This document shows, piece after piece, positions 32,745-41,198 of a stretch of 64,000 nucleotides of DNA. Origin of the DNA: Streptomyces antioxidans. Lineage in GTDB: Bacteria; Actinomycetota; Actinomycetes; Streptomycetales; Streptomycetaceae. Location: assembly GCF_000968685.2 (NCBI RefSeq), contig NZ_LAKD02000102.1, positions 124,001 through 188,000 of the forward strand, in the 5' to 3' direction. Positions within the stretch are counted from its first letter, which is position 1. The number at the start of each line of letters is the position of its first letter. Below the pieces are notes generated by a model. It had not been told where the DNA came from, made no database searches, and saw nothing but the letters and a program-made list of their open reading frames with translations. The translations under genes were made by a program, and so were the position numbers.

Positions 32745-33596
32745 ATGAACACCGAAGGACAGCTCGCGGAGCGCGACCGCTCTCCGGGCTCCGAGAAGGA
32801 GCACGAGGAGCGATCGCGCTCTTCGTATGCCCCCGCGCGGACCGGCGAGCCCCGGCCCGCGCGGAGACCGCCGCACGGGCTGGTCTGGGGCTGGCTGACC
32901 GGCGGCGGGCGCTGGCGGCGGGCGGCGCTGCTGGCGACCGGGTGTGCCGCGATCGTGCTGCTGGTGAGCGGCTTTGTGCTGCAGCCGTTCCTGATCCCCA
33001 GCGGTTCGATGGAGAGCACCCTTCGCCCCGGGGACCGGGTGCTTGTGAACAAGCTCGCCTACCGTTTCGGGGACGATCCGCGCCGCGGCGACGTTGTCGT
33101 GTTCGACGGAGCCGGTTCCTTCGGCGAGGAGGAGCCGTCCGGGAATCCGGTGACGGGTCTGCTGCGCAAGGCGGCCGCGGCGGTCGGGCTGGCCGAACCT
33201 GCCGAATCCGACTACGTCAAGCGTGTGGTGGGCATTGGTGGTGACCGGGTCACCTGCTGCGACGAGCGGGGGAGGATCGAGGTGAACGGTCAACCGGTGG
33301 ACGAGCGCTATCTGCACCCCGGGGACAGCCCCTCGCGGGTGCGCTTCGACATCGTCGTGCCCGAAGGGCGGCTGTGGGTGATGGGCGACCACCGCGACGC
33401 CTCCCGGGACTCGCGCGACTACCTGGGCGCCCCGGGCGGGGGTACGGTCCCCGTCGGCAAGGTGATCGGCCGCGCCGAATGGATCGGCTGGCCGTTCGGC
33501 CGCTGGTCCGGCGTACCCCGGACGGACGCCTTCACGAGCGTGCCCGCGGCGCCCGGCCGGATACCGTCCGCCGCCCCCGGTGGTGCCCATGGGTAA
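32745..33596 (+). CDS. sipW: type I signal peptidase SipW-like
   Basis: First of four tandem leader peptidases, as in S. lividans/S. coelicolor (sipW, X, Y, Z). 283 residues: a basic cytosolic N-terminus, one membrane helix (ALLATGCAAIVLLVSGFVL), then catalytic Ser88 in IPSGSMESTLRPGDRVL and general-base Lys159 in DYVKRVVGIGGDRV, and the GDHRDASRDSRDY box. It removes signal peptides from exported proteins outside the membrane. No C-terminal membrane helix is evident. The stop overlaps the sipX start by 8 bases. Confidence 0.93.
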   Translation: MNTEGQLAERDRSPGSEKEHEERSRSSYAPARTGEPRPARRPPHGLVWGWLTGGGRWRRAALLATGCAAIVLLVSGFVLQPFLIPSGSMESTLRPGDRVLVNKLAYRFGDDPRRGDVVVFDGAGSFGEEEPSGNPVTGLLRKAAAAVGLAEPAESDYVKRVVGIGGDRVTCCDERGRIEVNGQPVDERYLHPGDSPSRVRFDIVVPEGRLWVMGDHRDASRDSRDYLGAPGGGTVPVGKVIGRAEWIGWPFGRWSGVPRTDAFTSVPAAPGRIPSAAPGGAHG

Positions 33597-34800
33597 GCGC
33601 GGGCGTCCTCGTACCAGGGGGCGCCAGCCCGCTCCGCCTCCCGGCGCCGATGGGGGCGCTCCCCGTCCGCCGGGCGAGCGCCGGGTGGGCGGGCGCGCGG
33701 AGCGGCGCAGGATCCAGCGCCGCATCAAGCGCAGGCGGCGCCGTTCGGCCGTCAAGGAGATACCGATCCTGGTGGGCGTGGCGCTGGTGATCGCGCTCGT
33801 CCTGAAGACCTTCCTGGTGCAGGCGTTCGTCATCCCGTCCGGCTCGATGGAGCAGACCATCCGGATCGGCGACCGGGTGCTGGTGGACAAGTTCACCCCG
33901 TGGTTCGGCTCCAAGCCGGAGCGCGGCGATGTGGTGGTGTTCAAGGACCCCGGCGGATGGCTGGACGACGAGCGGAAGCCGCCCAAGGACGACCCGCCGG
34001 TCATCAAGCAGGGCAAGGAGTTCCTGACCTTCATCGGGCTGCTGCCGTCCTCCGACGAGCAGGACCTGATCAAGCGGGTGGTCGCGGTCGGCGGCGACAC
34101 GGTGGAGTGCTGCGATACGAACGGTAAGGTCACCGTCAACGGGACTGCGCTGAACGAACCGTATCTGCATCCGGGCAACCCGCCGTCGCAGAAGCAGTTC
34201 AAGGTGACGGTCCCTCAGGGGCGGATGTTCGTCATGGGCGATCACCGGTCCAACTCGGCGGACTCCCGGGTCCATTTGGACGAGCCGTACCAGGGCACGG
34301 TGCCGGACAACATGGTGGTCGGCCGCGCCGTGGTGATCGCGTGGCCGTTCGGGCACATGCAGCGGCTCGAGGAGCCGGGCACCTATGCCTCCGTGAAGGA
34401 CGCGCCGAGTGGGGCGACCCAGGCCGAGGGCTCGGCACATAGGCTGTCCTCCATGGATCAGCAAGGAATGGTCCAGCTCCCGACCCCTGCGGAACTCCCG
34501 CTCGTTATGGGAGTGGTGGTCCTGCGCCGTTCGTGGGGCAGGCGGCAGTCAGGCGTGAGGAGTGGATGTGGGGGATTTGGCGGTCGGCGCACGATCCGGT
34601 CACGAAGAGCCCGAGAGGCAGCCCGGGACGGGGGCGGAGCGCCCCACGGACGCGGAGCACCCCTCGGACGGGGCGGACGACGCGCCCGAAGCCGGTGCAC
34701 CCACGAACGGGGCGGCTGCCGCGCCCAGGGCGTCGGACCCACACGGAGCCGATGGCGGGCCGGAGCCCTCCGATGCCCAGGACGGACCCGGCGCGGCTGA
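33589..34800 (+). CDS. sipX: type I signal peptidase SipX-like with overlong C-terminus
   Basis: Basic N-terminus, one helix (EIPILVGVALVIALVLKTFL), catalytic Ser86 in VIPSGSMEQTI and Lys162 in DLIKRVVAVGGDTV, GDHRSNSADSRVH box, and a possible C-terminal hydrophobic segment (PAELPLVMGVVVL). ATG 33589 lies inside the sipW end. The frame stays open 233 bases past the sipY start, giving 403 residues; the last ~80 are Arg/Gly-rich and have poor third-position GC, as expected of an out-of-frame shadow of sipY. The true C-terminus probably lay near 34560, so a lost stop or a frameshift is likely. Confidence 0.85.
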   Translation: MGKRGRPRTRGRQPAPPPGADGGAPRPPGERRVGGRAERRRIQRRIKRRRRRSAVKEIPILVGVALVIALVLKTFLVQAFVIPSGSMEQTIRIGDRVLVDKFTPWFGSKPERGDVVVFKDPGGWLDDERKPPKDDPPVIKQGKEFLTFIGLLPSSDEQDLIKRVVAVGGDTVECCDTNGKVTVNGTALNEPYLHPGNPPSQKQFKVTVPQGRMFVMGDHRSNSADSRVHLDEPYQGTVPDNMVVGRAVVIAWPFGHMQRLEEPGTYASVKDAPSGATQAEGSAHRLSSMDQQGMVQLPTPAELPLVMGVVVLRRSWGRRQSGVRSGCGGFGGRRTIRSRRAREAARDGGGAPHGRGAPLGRGGRRARSRCTHERGGCRAQGVGPTRSRWRAGALRCPGRTRRG

Positions 34801-35680
34801 TCCGTCCGGGCCCGGGGACGAGGCGTCGAAGCCGGGCCCCGGGGAGCCCGGCGGGCCCGGGAAGCTCGGCAAGCCCAAGAAGGTGCGCTCCTTCTGGAAG
34901 GAGCTGCCGATCCTGGTCGTCATCGCGCTGGCTCTGGCGTTGCTGATCAAGACCTTCCTGGTGCAGGCGTTCTCGATCCCGTCCGACTCGATGCAGGACA
35001 CCCTGCAGCGGGGCGACCGGGTGCTGGTGGACAAGCTCACCCCGTGGTTCGGCTCCGAGCCGGAGCGCGGCGAGGTGGTCGTCTTCCACGACCCGGGCGG
35101 CTGGCTCGGCGAGTCGCAGACCAGTAGCTCGGGCCCGGTCGCCGAGGGCATCCAGAAGGCTCTCAGCTTCATCGGGCTGATGCCGTCGGCGGAGGAGAAG
35201 GACCTGATCAAGCGGGTCATCGCGGTCGGCGGGGACACCGTTTCCTGCAAGCGTGGCGGCAAGGTCATGGTCAACGGCAAGCCGCTGGACGAGCCGTACA
35301 TCTTCCCCGGGAACACTCCCTGTGACGAGAAGCCGTTCGGCCCGATCAAGGTGCCCGAGGGCCGGATCTGGGTGATGGGCGACCACCGTCAGGACTCGCT
35401 TGACTCCCGCTACCACCAGAACCTGAACGACGGCACGGTCTCGGTGGACGATGTCGTCGGGCGCGCGATCGTCATCGCCTGGCCCATCGGCCGCTGGAGC
35501 ACCCTGCCGGTGCCGAGCACCTTCGACCAGCCGGGTCTGGGCGCCGCCGCCGCGATGGCCCCCTCGGCCCTGGGGTTCGCGGGCGCGCTGCCGATCGTGC
35601 TGTGGCGCCGCCGGCGGCTGATCGCCAAGGTTCGTACGGAGGCCACGAGCCGTCCGCAGCGGTTGACCGCCGACTGCTGA
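34568..35680 (+). CDS. sipY: type I signal peptidase SipY-like
   Basis: 370 residues. A ~105-residue acidic Gly/Pro/Asp-rich cytosolic N-terminus precedes the helix ELPILVVIALALALLIKTFL, catalytic Ser141 in SIPSDSMQDTL, Lys215 in DLIKRVIAVGGDTV and the GDHRQDSLDSRYHQ box. A second hydrophobic segment near the end (AAAMAPSALGFAGALPIVLW) anchors the C-terminus, as described for streptomycete Sip proteins. GTG 34568 is favoured: AGGAG (34558-34562) is 5 bases upstream, whereas GTG 34562 overlaps that site. A terminator follows. Confidence 0.93.
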   Translation: MGDLAVGARSGHEEPERQPGTGAERPTDAEHPSDGADDAPEAGAPTNGAAAAPRASDPHGADGGPEPSDAQDGPGAADPSGPGDEASKPGPGEPGGPGKLGKPKKVRSFWKELPILVVIALALALLIKTFLVQAFSIPSDSMQDTLQRGDRVLVDKLTPWFGSEPERGEVVVFHDPGGWLGESQTSSSGPVAEGIQKALSFIGLMPSAEEKDLIKRVIAVGGDTVSCKRGGKVMVNGKPLDEPYIFPGNTPCDEKPFGPIKVPEGRIWVMGDHRQDSLDSRYHQNLNDGTVSVDDVVGRAIVIAWPIGRWSTLPVPSTFDQPGLGAAAAMAPSALGFAGALPIVLWRRRRLIAKVRTEATSRPQRLTADC

Positions 35681-35707
35681 CGGGGCCCGTACCGCCGGGT
35701 AAGGTGC

Positions 35708-35737
35708 GGTTCCGTGTGCCCCTGGGCGCACGGAACC
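35708..35737 (+). terminator. terminator between sipY and sipZ
   Basis: A near-perfect 13-14-bp stem (35708-35721 and 35724-35737, one G-U pair) with a tight loop, followed by TGATCTTCTACGTCT. It splits sipWXY from sipZ, which must then have its own promoter in the 39 bases before its ATG or depend on read-through. Confidence 0.75.
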
Positions 35738-35776
35738 TGATCTTCTACGTCTGTTGCGTACGGCGGGAGCACTGGA

Positions 35777-36547
35777 ATGAGCGGAGCCCAAGGGGCGGGG
35801 GGCGGCAAGCCGCGGCGCACGCCCGGCAGCGTGCTGTCCGGGCTGGCGGTGGCCGTCGGCTGTGTGCTGTTCCTGGGCGGCTTCGTCTGGGGCGCGGTGC
35901 TCTACAAGCCGTACACGGTCCCCACCGACTCCATGGATCCGACGATCGGCAAGGGCGCCCGGGTACTGGCGGAGCGGGTCGACGGCGGCGATGTGCGCCG
36001 TGGCGATGTGGTGGTCTTCCGCGATCAGGTGTGGGGCGACCTGCCCATGGTGAAGCGGGTCATCGGGGTCGGCGGCGACCGGGTCGAGTGCTGTGACAAG
36101 CAGGGTCGGCTGCGGGTGAACGGCAAGGACCTCGAAGAACCGTATCTGCGCTCGGGGGAGCAGGCGTCCGCGTCAGCCTTCTCCACCACCGTGCCCAAGA
36201 ACCGGCTGTTCCTGCTGGGCGACCATCGCAGCGACTCCCTGGACTCGCGGGTGCACCTCACCGACGAGGCGGGCGGCGCCGTGGAGCGCGGCGCGGTGGA
36301 CGCCCGGGTGGACGCCACCGCCTGGCCGCTGGGTTCCTGGGGGACGGTGGGCCGGCCCGCCGCCTTCAAGGAGCTGCCGGGCGGGATTTCGCAGCCGGGG
36401 CCGCTGGGGCCGATCATGATCGCGGTCATCGTGGGCGCGGTGCTGATCCTGGCGGGCGCGGCCTACGGGCCGATCGCCCGGCGCAGGGCGGGCGGCGGCG
36501 CACGACGGGACCAGACGACGAAGGGGAAGGTGGCCGCGAATGGCTGA
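35777..36547 (+). CDS. sipZ: type I signal peptidase SipZ-like
   Basis: 256 residues with helix SVLSGLAVAVGCVLFLGGFV, catalytic Ser52 in TVPTDSMDPTI, Lys93 in PMVKRVIGVGGDRV, the LGDHRSDSLDSRVHL box and a C-terminal hydrophobic segment (GPIMIAVIVGAVLILAGAA) before a basic tail. It is the most divergent of the four; DSM replaces the usual SGSM. The 3' end overlaps the Nudix gene by 8 bases. Confidence 0.93.
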   Translation: MSGAQGAGGGKPRRTPGSVLSGLAVAVGCVLFLGGFVWGAVLYKPYTVPTDSMDPTIGKGARVLAERVDGGDVRRGDVVVFRDQVWGDLPMVKRVIGVGGDRVECCDKQGRLRVNGKDLEEPYLRSGEQASASAFSTTVPKNRLFLLGDHRSDSLDSRVHLTDEAGGAVERGAVDARVDATAWPLGSWGTVGRPAAFKELPGGISQPGPLGPIMIAVIVGAVLILAGAAYGPIARRRAGGGARRDQTTKGKVAANG

Positions 36548-37070
36548 GGAACTGGGCGGAGCCGAGCAGGACAGCACGGACGAGCGGGAGCTGCGCAAGG
36601 TCGCCCGGGTGGTGCTGCTGGACCCGCAGGACCGGATTCTGCTGCTGCACGGCCTGGAGCCGGACGATCCCTCGTCCACCTGGTGGTTCACCCCGGGAGG
36701 CGGCCTTGAGGGCGATGAGACCCACGAGGAGGCCGCGCTCCGCGAACTCGCGGAGGAGACCGGGATCACCGATGTGCGGCTCGGCCCGCTGCTGTGGCGG
36801 CGGATCTGCTCCTTCCCGTTCGCCGGGCGGCGCTGGGACCAGGAGGAGTGGTACTACCTGTGCCGTACCCAACAGACCACGGCGCGCACCGGCGACGGGC
36901 TGACGGAGCTGGAGCGGCGGAGCGTGGCCGGTCTGCGCTGGTGGACGGTGGATGAGCTGGCCACGGTCACCGAGACGGTGTACCCGACGCAGCTGCCGGA
37001 GCTGTTGCGTACGCTGCTCGTCGAGGGACCCCCGAGTGCACCGGTGATCCTGGAGACTGAGCGCGTCTGA
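36540..37070 (+). CDS. Nudix hydrolase
   Basis: 176 residues with a complete Nudix box, starting GGGLEGDETHEEAALRE and continuing LAEETGI, which binds Mg2+ and hydrolyses nucleoside diphosphate-X compounds. Flanking features are WWFTPGGG before the box and EEWYYLCRTQ after it. The substrate is undetermined; a housecleaning role for oxidised nucleotides is possible. It is translationally coupled to sipZ by an 8-base overlap. Confidence 0.92.
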   Translation: MAEELGGAEQDSTDERELRKVARVVLLDPQDRILLLHGLEPDDPSSTWWFTPGGGLEGDETHEEAALRELAEETGITDVRLGPLLWRRICSFPFAGRRWDQEEWYYLCRTQQTTARTGDGLTELERRSVAGLRWWTVDELATVTETVYPTQLPELLRTLLVEGPPSAPVILETERV

Positions 37071-37109
37071 CGCACAATGGGGGGACGCACGGCTGAAGGG
37101 GAACATGCC

Positions 37110-37418
37110 ATGAGCGCCGAGGACCTCGAGAAGTACGAGACCGAGATGGAGCTGAAGCTCTACCGGGAGTACCGCGATGTCGTCGGTCTGTTCAAATACG
37201 TGATCGAGACCGAGCGCCGCTTCTATCTCACCAACGACTACGAGATGCAGGTGCACTCGGTCCAGGGTGAGGTTTTCTTCGAGGTGTCGATGGCCGACGC
37301 CTGGGTCTGGGACATGTACCGCCCGGCCCGCTTCGTGAAGCAGGTACGGGTTCTCACGTTCAAGGACGTGAATATCGAGGAGCTGAACAAGAGCGACCTC
37401 GATCTTCCGAGCGGCTGA
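37110..37418 (+). CDS. DUF2469 family protein
   Basis: 102-residue, highly conserved actinobacterial protein: MSAEDLEKYETEMELKLYRE, then ERRFYLTNDYEMQVHSV and MADAWVWDMYRPARFVKQV. No catalytic motif is apparent. ATG 37110 with AAGGGGAAC upstream. It is found in this position (Nudix-DUF2469-yraN) in many actinobacteria. Function unknown. Confidence 0.93.
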   Translation: MSAEDLEKYETEMELKLYREYRDVVGLFKYVIETERRFYLTNDYEMQVHSVQGEVFFEVSMADAWVWDMYRPARFVKQVRVLTFKDVNIEELNKSDLDLPSG

Positions 37419-37532
37419 CTCGGCCACCGGGGCGGCTGACGTCGGCGCGGCTGACTCCACCTTCGGGGCGGCTCACTTCCGGGCGCTTCCGGGCGTTTCC
37501 GGGCGGCTGACTCAGTCTTCCGGGTGGCTGAG

Positions 37533-37559
37533 TTTTCCACAGCCGGACGGCTGTCCACA
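37533..37559 (+). promoter_or_regulatory. pair of DnaA-box-like 9-mers upstream of yraN
   Basis: TTTTCCACA (37533-37541) and CTGTCCACA (37551-37559) are each one base from the Streptomyces DnaA consensus TTGTCCACA and lie in the same orientation, 9 bases apart, 65-95 bases before yraN. The surrounding 37419-37530 region is made of degenerate GGCGGCTGACTC-like direct repeats and holds no gene. Confidence 0.4.
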
Positions 37560-37624
37560 GAAATCCTCCAAGATCCCTGAGCGGGGCGCGGGGGCGTCAC
37601 AGTCGGTGCCGGAGGTGGTGCCGA

Positions 37625-37984
37625 ATGAACGCCCGAGGAGCGCTGGGCCGCTACGGCGAGGATGTGGCGGTCCGCACATTGGCGGAGGCCGGGATGACCG
37701 TCCTGGAGCGCAATTGGCGATGCCGGGACGGCGAGATCGACATCGTCGCGCTCGACGCCGGAGCGCTGGTGGTGTGCGAGGTCAAGACGCGCCGCGAGGG
37801 TGGTTATGAGCATCCGATGGCGGCCGTCGGACCGGATAAGACCGAGCGGCTGCGGTGGCTGGCGCGGCGCTGGCTCGAGCGGCACGGCGGGCCGCCGCCG
37901 GGCGGGGTGCGGATCGATGTGGTGGGGGTGGTGTTACCCCGCCGGGGTGCGCCCGTGGTCGAGCATGTGCGAGGGGTGGCCTGA
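37625..37984 (+). CDS. UPF0102 (YraN) family putative nuclease
   Basis: 119 residues of the YraN/UPF0102 family, a Holliday-junction-resolvase-like restriction-endonuclease fold: LGRYGEDVAVRTL, RCRDGEIDIVALDAGALVVCEVKTR contains the D...E-x-K catalytic-like motif (D40, E52, K54). GGAGG precedes ATG 37625. Leu104 is encoded by TTA (37934-37936), rare in Streptomyces. It overlaps comM by one base. Its role is unproven; its context with comM and dprA suggests DNA processing. Confidence 0.92.
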   Translation: MNARGALGRYGEDVAVRTLAEAGMTVLERNWRCRDGEIDIVALDAGALVVCEVKTRREGGYEHPMAAVGPDKTERLRWLARRWLERHGGPPPGGVRIDVVGVVLPRRGAPVVEHVRGVA

Positions 37985-39606
37985 TGGGGTTCGCCCGTAC
38001 CTGCTCGGTGGCGCTGGTCGGGGTCGAGGGCGTGGTGGTGGAGGTCCAGGCCGACCTGGAGCCGGGAGTGGCCGCCTTCACCCTCGTCGGGCTGCCGGAC
38101 AAGAGCCTGGTGGAGAGCCGGGACCGGGTCCGTGCGGCCGTGGTCAATTCCGGCGGTGAATGGCCGCAGAGGAAGCTCACGGTCGGGCTCAGCCCGGCAT
38201 CCGTCCCCAAGGGCGGCAGCGGCTTCGACCTGGCCGTGGCCTGTGCGGTGCTCGGCGCGGCCGAGCGCGTGGACCCACGGGAGATCGCCGATCTGATGAT
38301 GATCGGCGAGCTGGGCCTTGACGGCCGGGTGCGGCCGGTCCGTGGTGTGCTGCCCGCCGTGCTCGCCGCCTCCGAGGCGGGCTATCGCCAGGTGGTGGTC
38401 CCCGAGCAGACGGCGGCGGAGGCCGCCCTGGTGCCCGGCGTCTCGGTGCTGGGCGTCCGGAGCCTGCGCCAGCTGATCGCGGTGCTGACGGACGAGCCGG
38501 TGCCCGAGGAGGAGGAGCCCCAGGAGCTGGGCCGCCCCGATCCGATGCTGGCGGGGCTCACCGTGCCCGGCGCCGGTATGGGCACCGGTGTCACCGCGGT
38601 GCCCGGGGCCGGGGCGGGGCGTCCCGATCTGGCCGAGGTCGCCGGGCAGCGGGCCGCGCGCACCGCCCTGGAGGTCGCGGCGGCTGGCGGTCACCACCTC
38701 TTTCTGAACGGGCCTCCGGGTGCCGGGAAGACCATGCTGGCCGAGCGGCTGCCGGGGCTGCTGCCCCCGCTCACCCAGCAGGAGGCCCTGGAGGTCACCG
38801 CGGTCCACTCGGTCGCCGGGGTCCTCCCGCCGGGGCAGCCCCTGGTGGAGACCCCGCCGTACTGCGCCCCGCATCACTCGGCGACCATGGCCGCGCTCGT
38901 CGGCGGGGGCAATGGCCTGCCGAGACCCGGCGCGGTCTCGCTCGCCCACCGTGGCGTGCTGTTCCTGGACGAGGCCCCCGAGTTCAGCGGTAAGGCGCTG
39001 GACGCCTTGCGGCAGCCCCTGGAGTCCGGGCATGTGGTGGTGGCCCGGTCCGCCGGGATGATGCGGATGCCCGCGCGCTTCCTGCTGATGCTCGCGGCCA
39101 ACCCCTGCCCCTGCGGGCGCCACGGTCTGATGGGAGACGTCTGCGAGTGCTCACCCTCCACGGTCCGCCGCTATCAGGCACGGCTGTCCGGACCACTGCT
39201 GGACCGGGTGGATCTGCGGATCCGGGTCGAGGCGGTGACTCGGACCGAGCTCACCGGGGCGCGCGGCGAGTCGGAGAGCAGCGCGTCCGTCGCGGCCCGG
39301 GTCCGGGAGGCCCGGGAGCGGTCCGCCGCCCGCCTCCATGGCACCCCTTGGCGGCTGAACAGCGAGGTGCCGGGCCATGAGCTGCGCACCCGCTGGCAGC
39401 CGTTCCCCGGTGCGCTGCGCGAGGCCGAGCGCGACATGGAGCGCGGACTGCTCACCGCCCGGGGGCTCGACCGGGTGCTGAGGGTCGCCTGGACCGTCGC
39501 CGACCTGGCCGGGCACGACCGGCCCATGGCACCGGACATCGCCCAGGCGCTGCAGCTGCGCACCGGGCTCAGCCGCGGGGTGCCGGTCCCGGCGGGGGAG
39601 TGCTGA
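37984..39606 (+). CDS. comM: YifB/ComM family AAA+ Mg-chelatase-like ATPase
   Basis: 540 residues. The N-terminal ChlI-like domain has FTLVGLPDKSLVESRDRVRA and GSGFDLAVACAVLG. The AAA+ domain has Walker A NGPPGAGKTMLAERLPGL and Walker B GVLFLDEAPEF, followed by ANPCPCGRHG. ComM in competent bacteria is a hexameric branch-migration helicase acting during transformation. Streptomycetes are not known to be naturally competent, so a recombination role is inferred. ATG 37984 shares a base with the yraN stop, and the gene shares a base with dprA: a tightly coupled operon. Confidence 0.94.
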   Translation: MGFARTCSVALVGVEGVVVEVQADLEPGVAAFTLVGLPDKSLVESRDRVRAAVVNSGGEWPQRKLTVGLSPASVPKGGSGFDLAVACAVLGAAERVDPREIADLMMIGELGLDGRVRPVRGVLPAVLAASEAGYRQVVVPEQTAAEAALVPGVSVLGVRSLRQLIAVLTDEPVPEEEEPQELGRPDPMLAGLTVPGAGMGTGVTAVPGAGAGRPDLAEVAGQRAARTALEVAAAGGHHLFLNGPPGAGKTMLAERLPGLLPPLTQQEALEVTAVHSVAGVLPPGQPLVETPPYCAPHHSATMAALVGGGNGLPRPGAVSLAHRGVLFLDEAPEFSGKALDALRQPLESGHVVVARSAGMMRMPARFLLMLAANPCPCGRHGLMGDVCECSPSTVRRYQARLSGPLLDRVDLRIRVEAVTRTELTGARGESESSASVAARVREARERSAARLHGTPWRLNSEVPGHELRTRWQPFPGALREAERDMERGLLTARGLDRVLRVAWTVADLAGHDRPMAPDIAQALQLRTGLSRGVPVPAGEC

Positions 39607-41069
39607 TGCCCGGTCGTTGGGCGGGCGGCCGCGGTGCCGTTCCCGCGCTGTTCCCCGAGCCCGGGCAGGGACAGGGCCGCTGGGAGGAGGGGCCGGGGCT
39701 TCCGGAGGGGCGCGGCCTGGACGAGAGGGGTGCCCCGGAGGAGGGCCAGGAGCCTCAGGAGGGGCGAGGCGGCCGGCGCGAAGGACAGGGGTTAAGCGAG
39801 CAGCGGGCCACCCTGGACGAGGGGCAGGAGGTCCCGGAGCGGCGGCCCGCCCCGGACGAAGGGCAGGAGCTTCCCGAGCGGCGGGGCCTTCCGGACGAGG
39901 AGCGGCTGGCCCGGGCGGCGCTCACCCGGCTCGTGGAACCCGGAGACGAGACCGTGGGGCGCTGGCTGCGCCGTATGGGGCCGGTGGCGCTGTGGCGGGC
40001 GCTCACGGGGAAGGACAAGCCCCCGCCCGGGGCCACCGGAGAGCGGCTGGCCGGATGCGCACTGCGGGCGGCCGGGGTGGACCCGGTCGCCGACCTCGCG
40101 CTGATCGCCCGGTGCGGAGGACGGTTCATCTGCCCCGGCGATCTGGACTGGCCGGGTCAGCTCGACGATCTCGGTGACGCTCGCCCGGTCGGGTTATGGG
40201 TGCGCGGCCGGTCCGACGTGCGGATGTGGGCGCTGCGCTCGGTCGCCGTGGTGGGCGCGCGGGCCTGCAGCGACTACGGCGCGCATGTCGCGGCGTCCCT
40301 CGGCGCCGGGCTCGCCGAGCGGGGCTGGGTGGTGGTCTCCGGGGCGGCCCACGGCGTGGACGGCGCGGCTCACCGAGGGGCACTCGCCGCGGGCGGGGCC
40401 ACCGTCGCGGTGCTCGCCTCCGGTGTGGACGTCCCCTATCCGCGAGCGCACGCCGAGTTGATCGAGCGCATCGCGGAACAGGGCCTGATTCTGGCCGAGT
40501 TGCCGCCCGGAGCGCATCCGACGCGCCCCAGATTCGTGCTCCGCAACCGGGTCATCGCCGCCCTCACCCGCGGCACGGTCGTGGTCGAGGCCCAGTACCG
40601 CAGCGGATCGCTGGTCACCGCGCGCCGGGCACAACAGCTCGGGCGGTCCACCATGGGGGTGCCCGGGCCGGTGACCAGCGGGCTCTCGGCCGGGGTGCAT
40701 GAACTGCTGCGCGGCGAGGCAGTCCTGGTCACCGACGCCGCCGAAGTGGCCGAGCTCATCGGTGGTATCGGAGACCTCGCCCCGGAGCGGCGGGGGCCGC
40801 TGGTCGAGCGTGACCTCCTCGATCCCGTGACGGCACGGGTGCTGGAAGCGTTGTCGGCACGGGGCGGCAACCATCTGCGCGATGTGGCCCGGGATTCCGG
40901 GACCGGCTGCGACGAGGCCCTGGGCCGGCTCCATGAACTGCTCGCCCTGGGCTTTGTCGAACGTCATGGCGATCGATGGGAGTTGGTCCCGCCCCTGCGC
41001 AGGAGCGACGGCGCACGGCGAGGCGATGCCCCGAATCAGGGCAATTGGGTGAAAGGGTTGAGGCGATGA
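39606..41069 (+). CDS. dprA: DNA-processing protein DprA with long N-terminal extension
   Basis: 487 residues. DprA loads RecA on incoming single-stranded DNA. The Rossmann core shows VAVVGARACSDYG, VVSGAAHGVDGAAHRGAL and LRNRVIAALTRGTVVVEA; a C-terminal winged-helix-like domain follows. Before it, about 95 residues form a charged low-complexity extension with D-EGQE-x-PERR repeats, absent from typical DprA. Two leucines, L63 and L197, are encoded by TTA (39792 and 40194). No better downstream start exists before the core. ATG 39606 overlaps the comM stop. Confidence 0.93.
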   Translation: MPGRWAGGRGAVPALFPEPGQGQGRWEEGPGLPEGRGLDERGAPEEGQEPQEGRGGRREGQGLSEQRATLDEGQEVPERRPAPDEGQELPERRGLPDEERLARAALTRLVEPGDETVGRWLRRMGPVALWRALTGKDKPPPGATGERLAGCALRAAGVDPVADLALIARCGGRFICPGDLDWPGQLDDLGDARPVGLWVRGRSDVRMWALRSVAVVGARACSDYGAHVAASLGAGLAERGWVVVSGAAHGVDGAAHRGALAAGGATVAVLASGVDVPYPRAHAELIERIAEQGLILAELPPGAHPTRPRFVLRNRVIAALTRGTVVVEAQYRSGSLVTARRAQQLGRSTMGVPGPVTSGLSAGVHELLRGEAVLVTDAAEVAELIGGIGDLAPERRGPLVERDLLDPVTARVLEALSARGGNHLRDVARDSGTGCDEALGRLHELLALGFVERHGDRWELVPPLRRSDGARRGDAPNQGNWVKGLRR

Positions 41070-41198
41070 CCGTATCCGCACACCGCCGAGCCGACGTCCT
41101 TCGCATACCGCGACGCCTCAGTCACGCTACGCTCACAAGGTTTCCGGCGGAAGCGTACGTCCTCACCCATGTCATGGCAGAACGGCTCAAGGCGACGA

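Noticed and set aside
32662..37070. Signal peptidase cluster as a novel export system
   Set aside because: Four tandem sip genes followed by a Nudix gene are the known arrangement in S. lividans and S. coelicolor.
37984..41069. Natural competence locus
   Set aside because: comM and dprA occur widely in non-competent bacteria; no DNA-uptake genes (comEC, pilin genes) are in the window.
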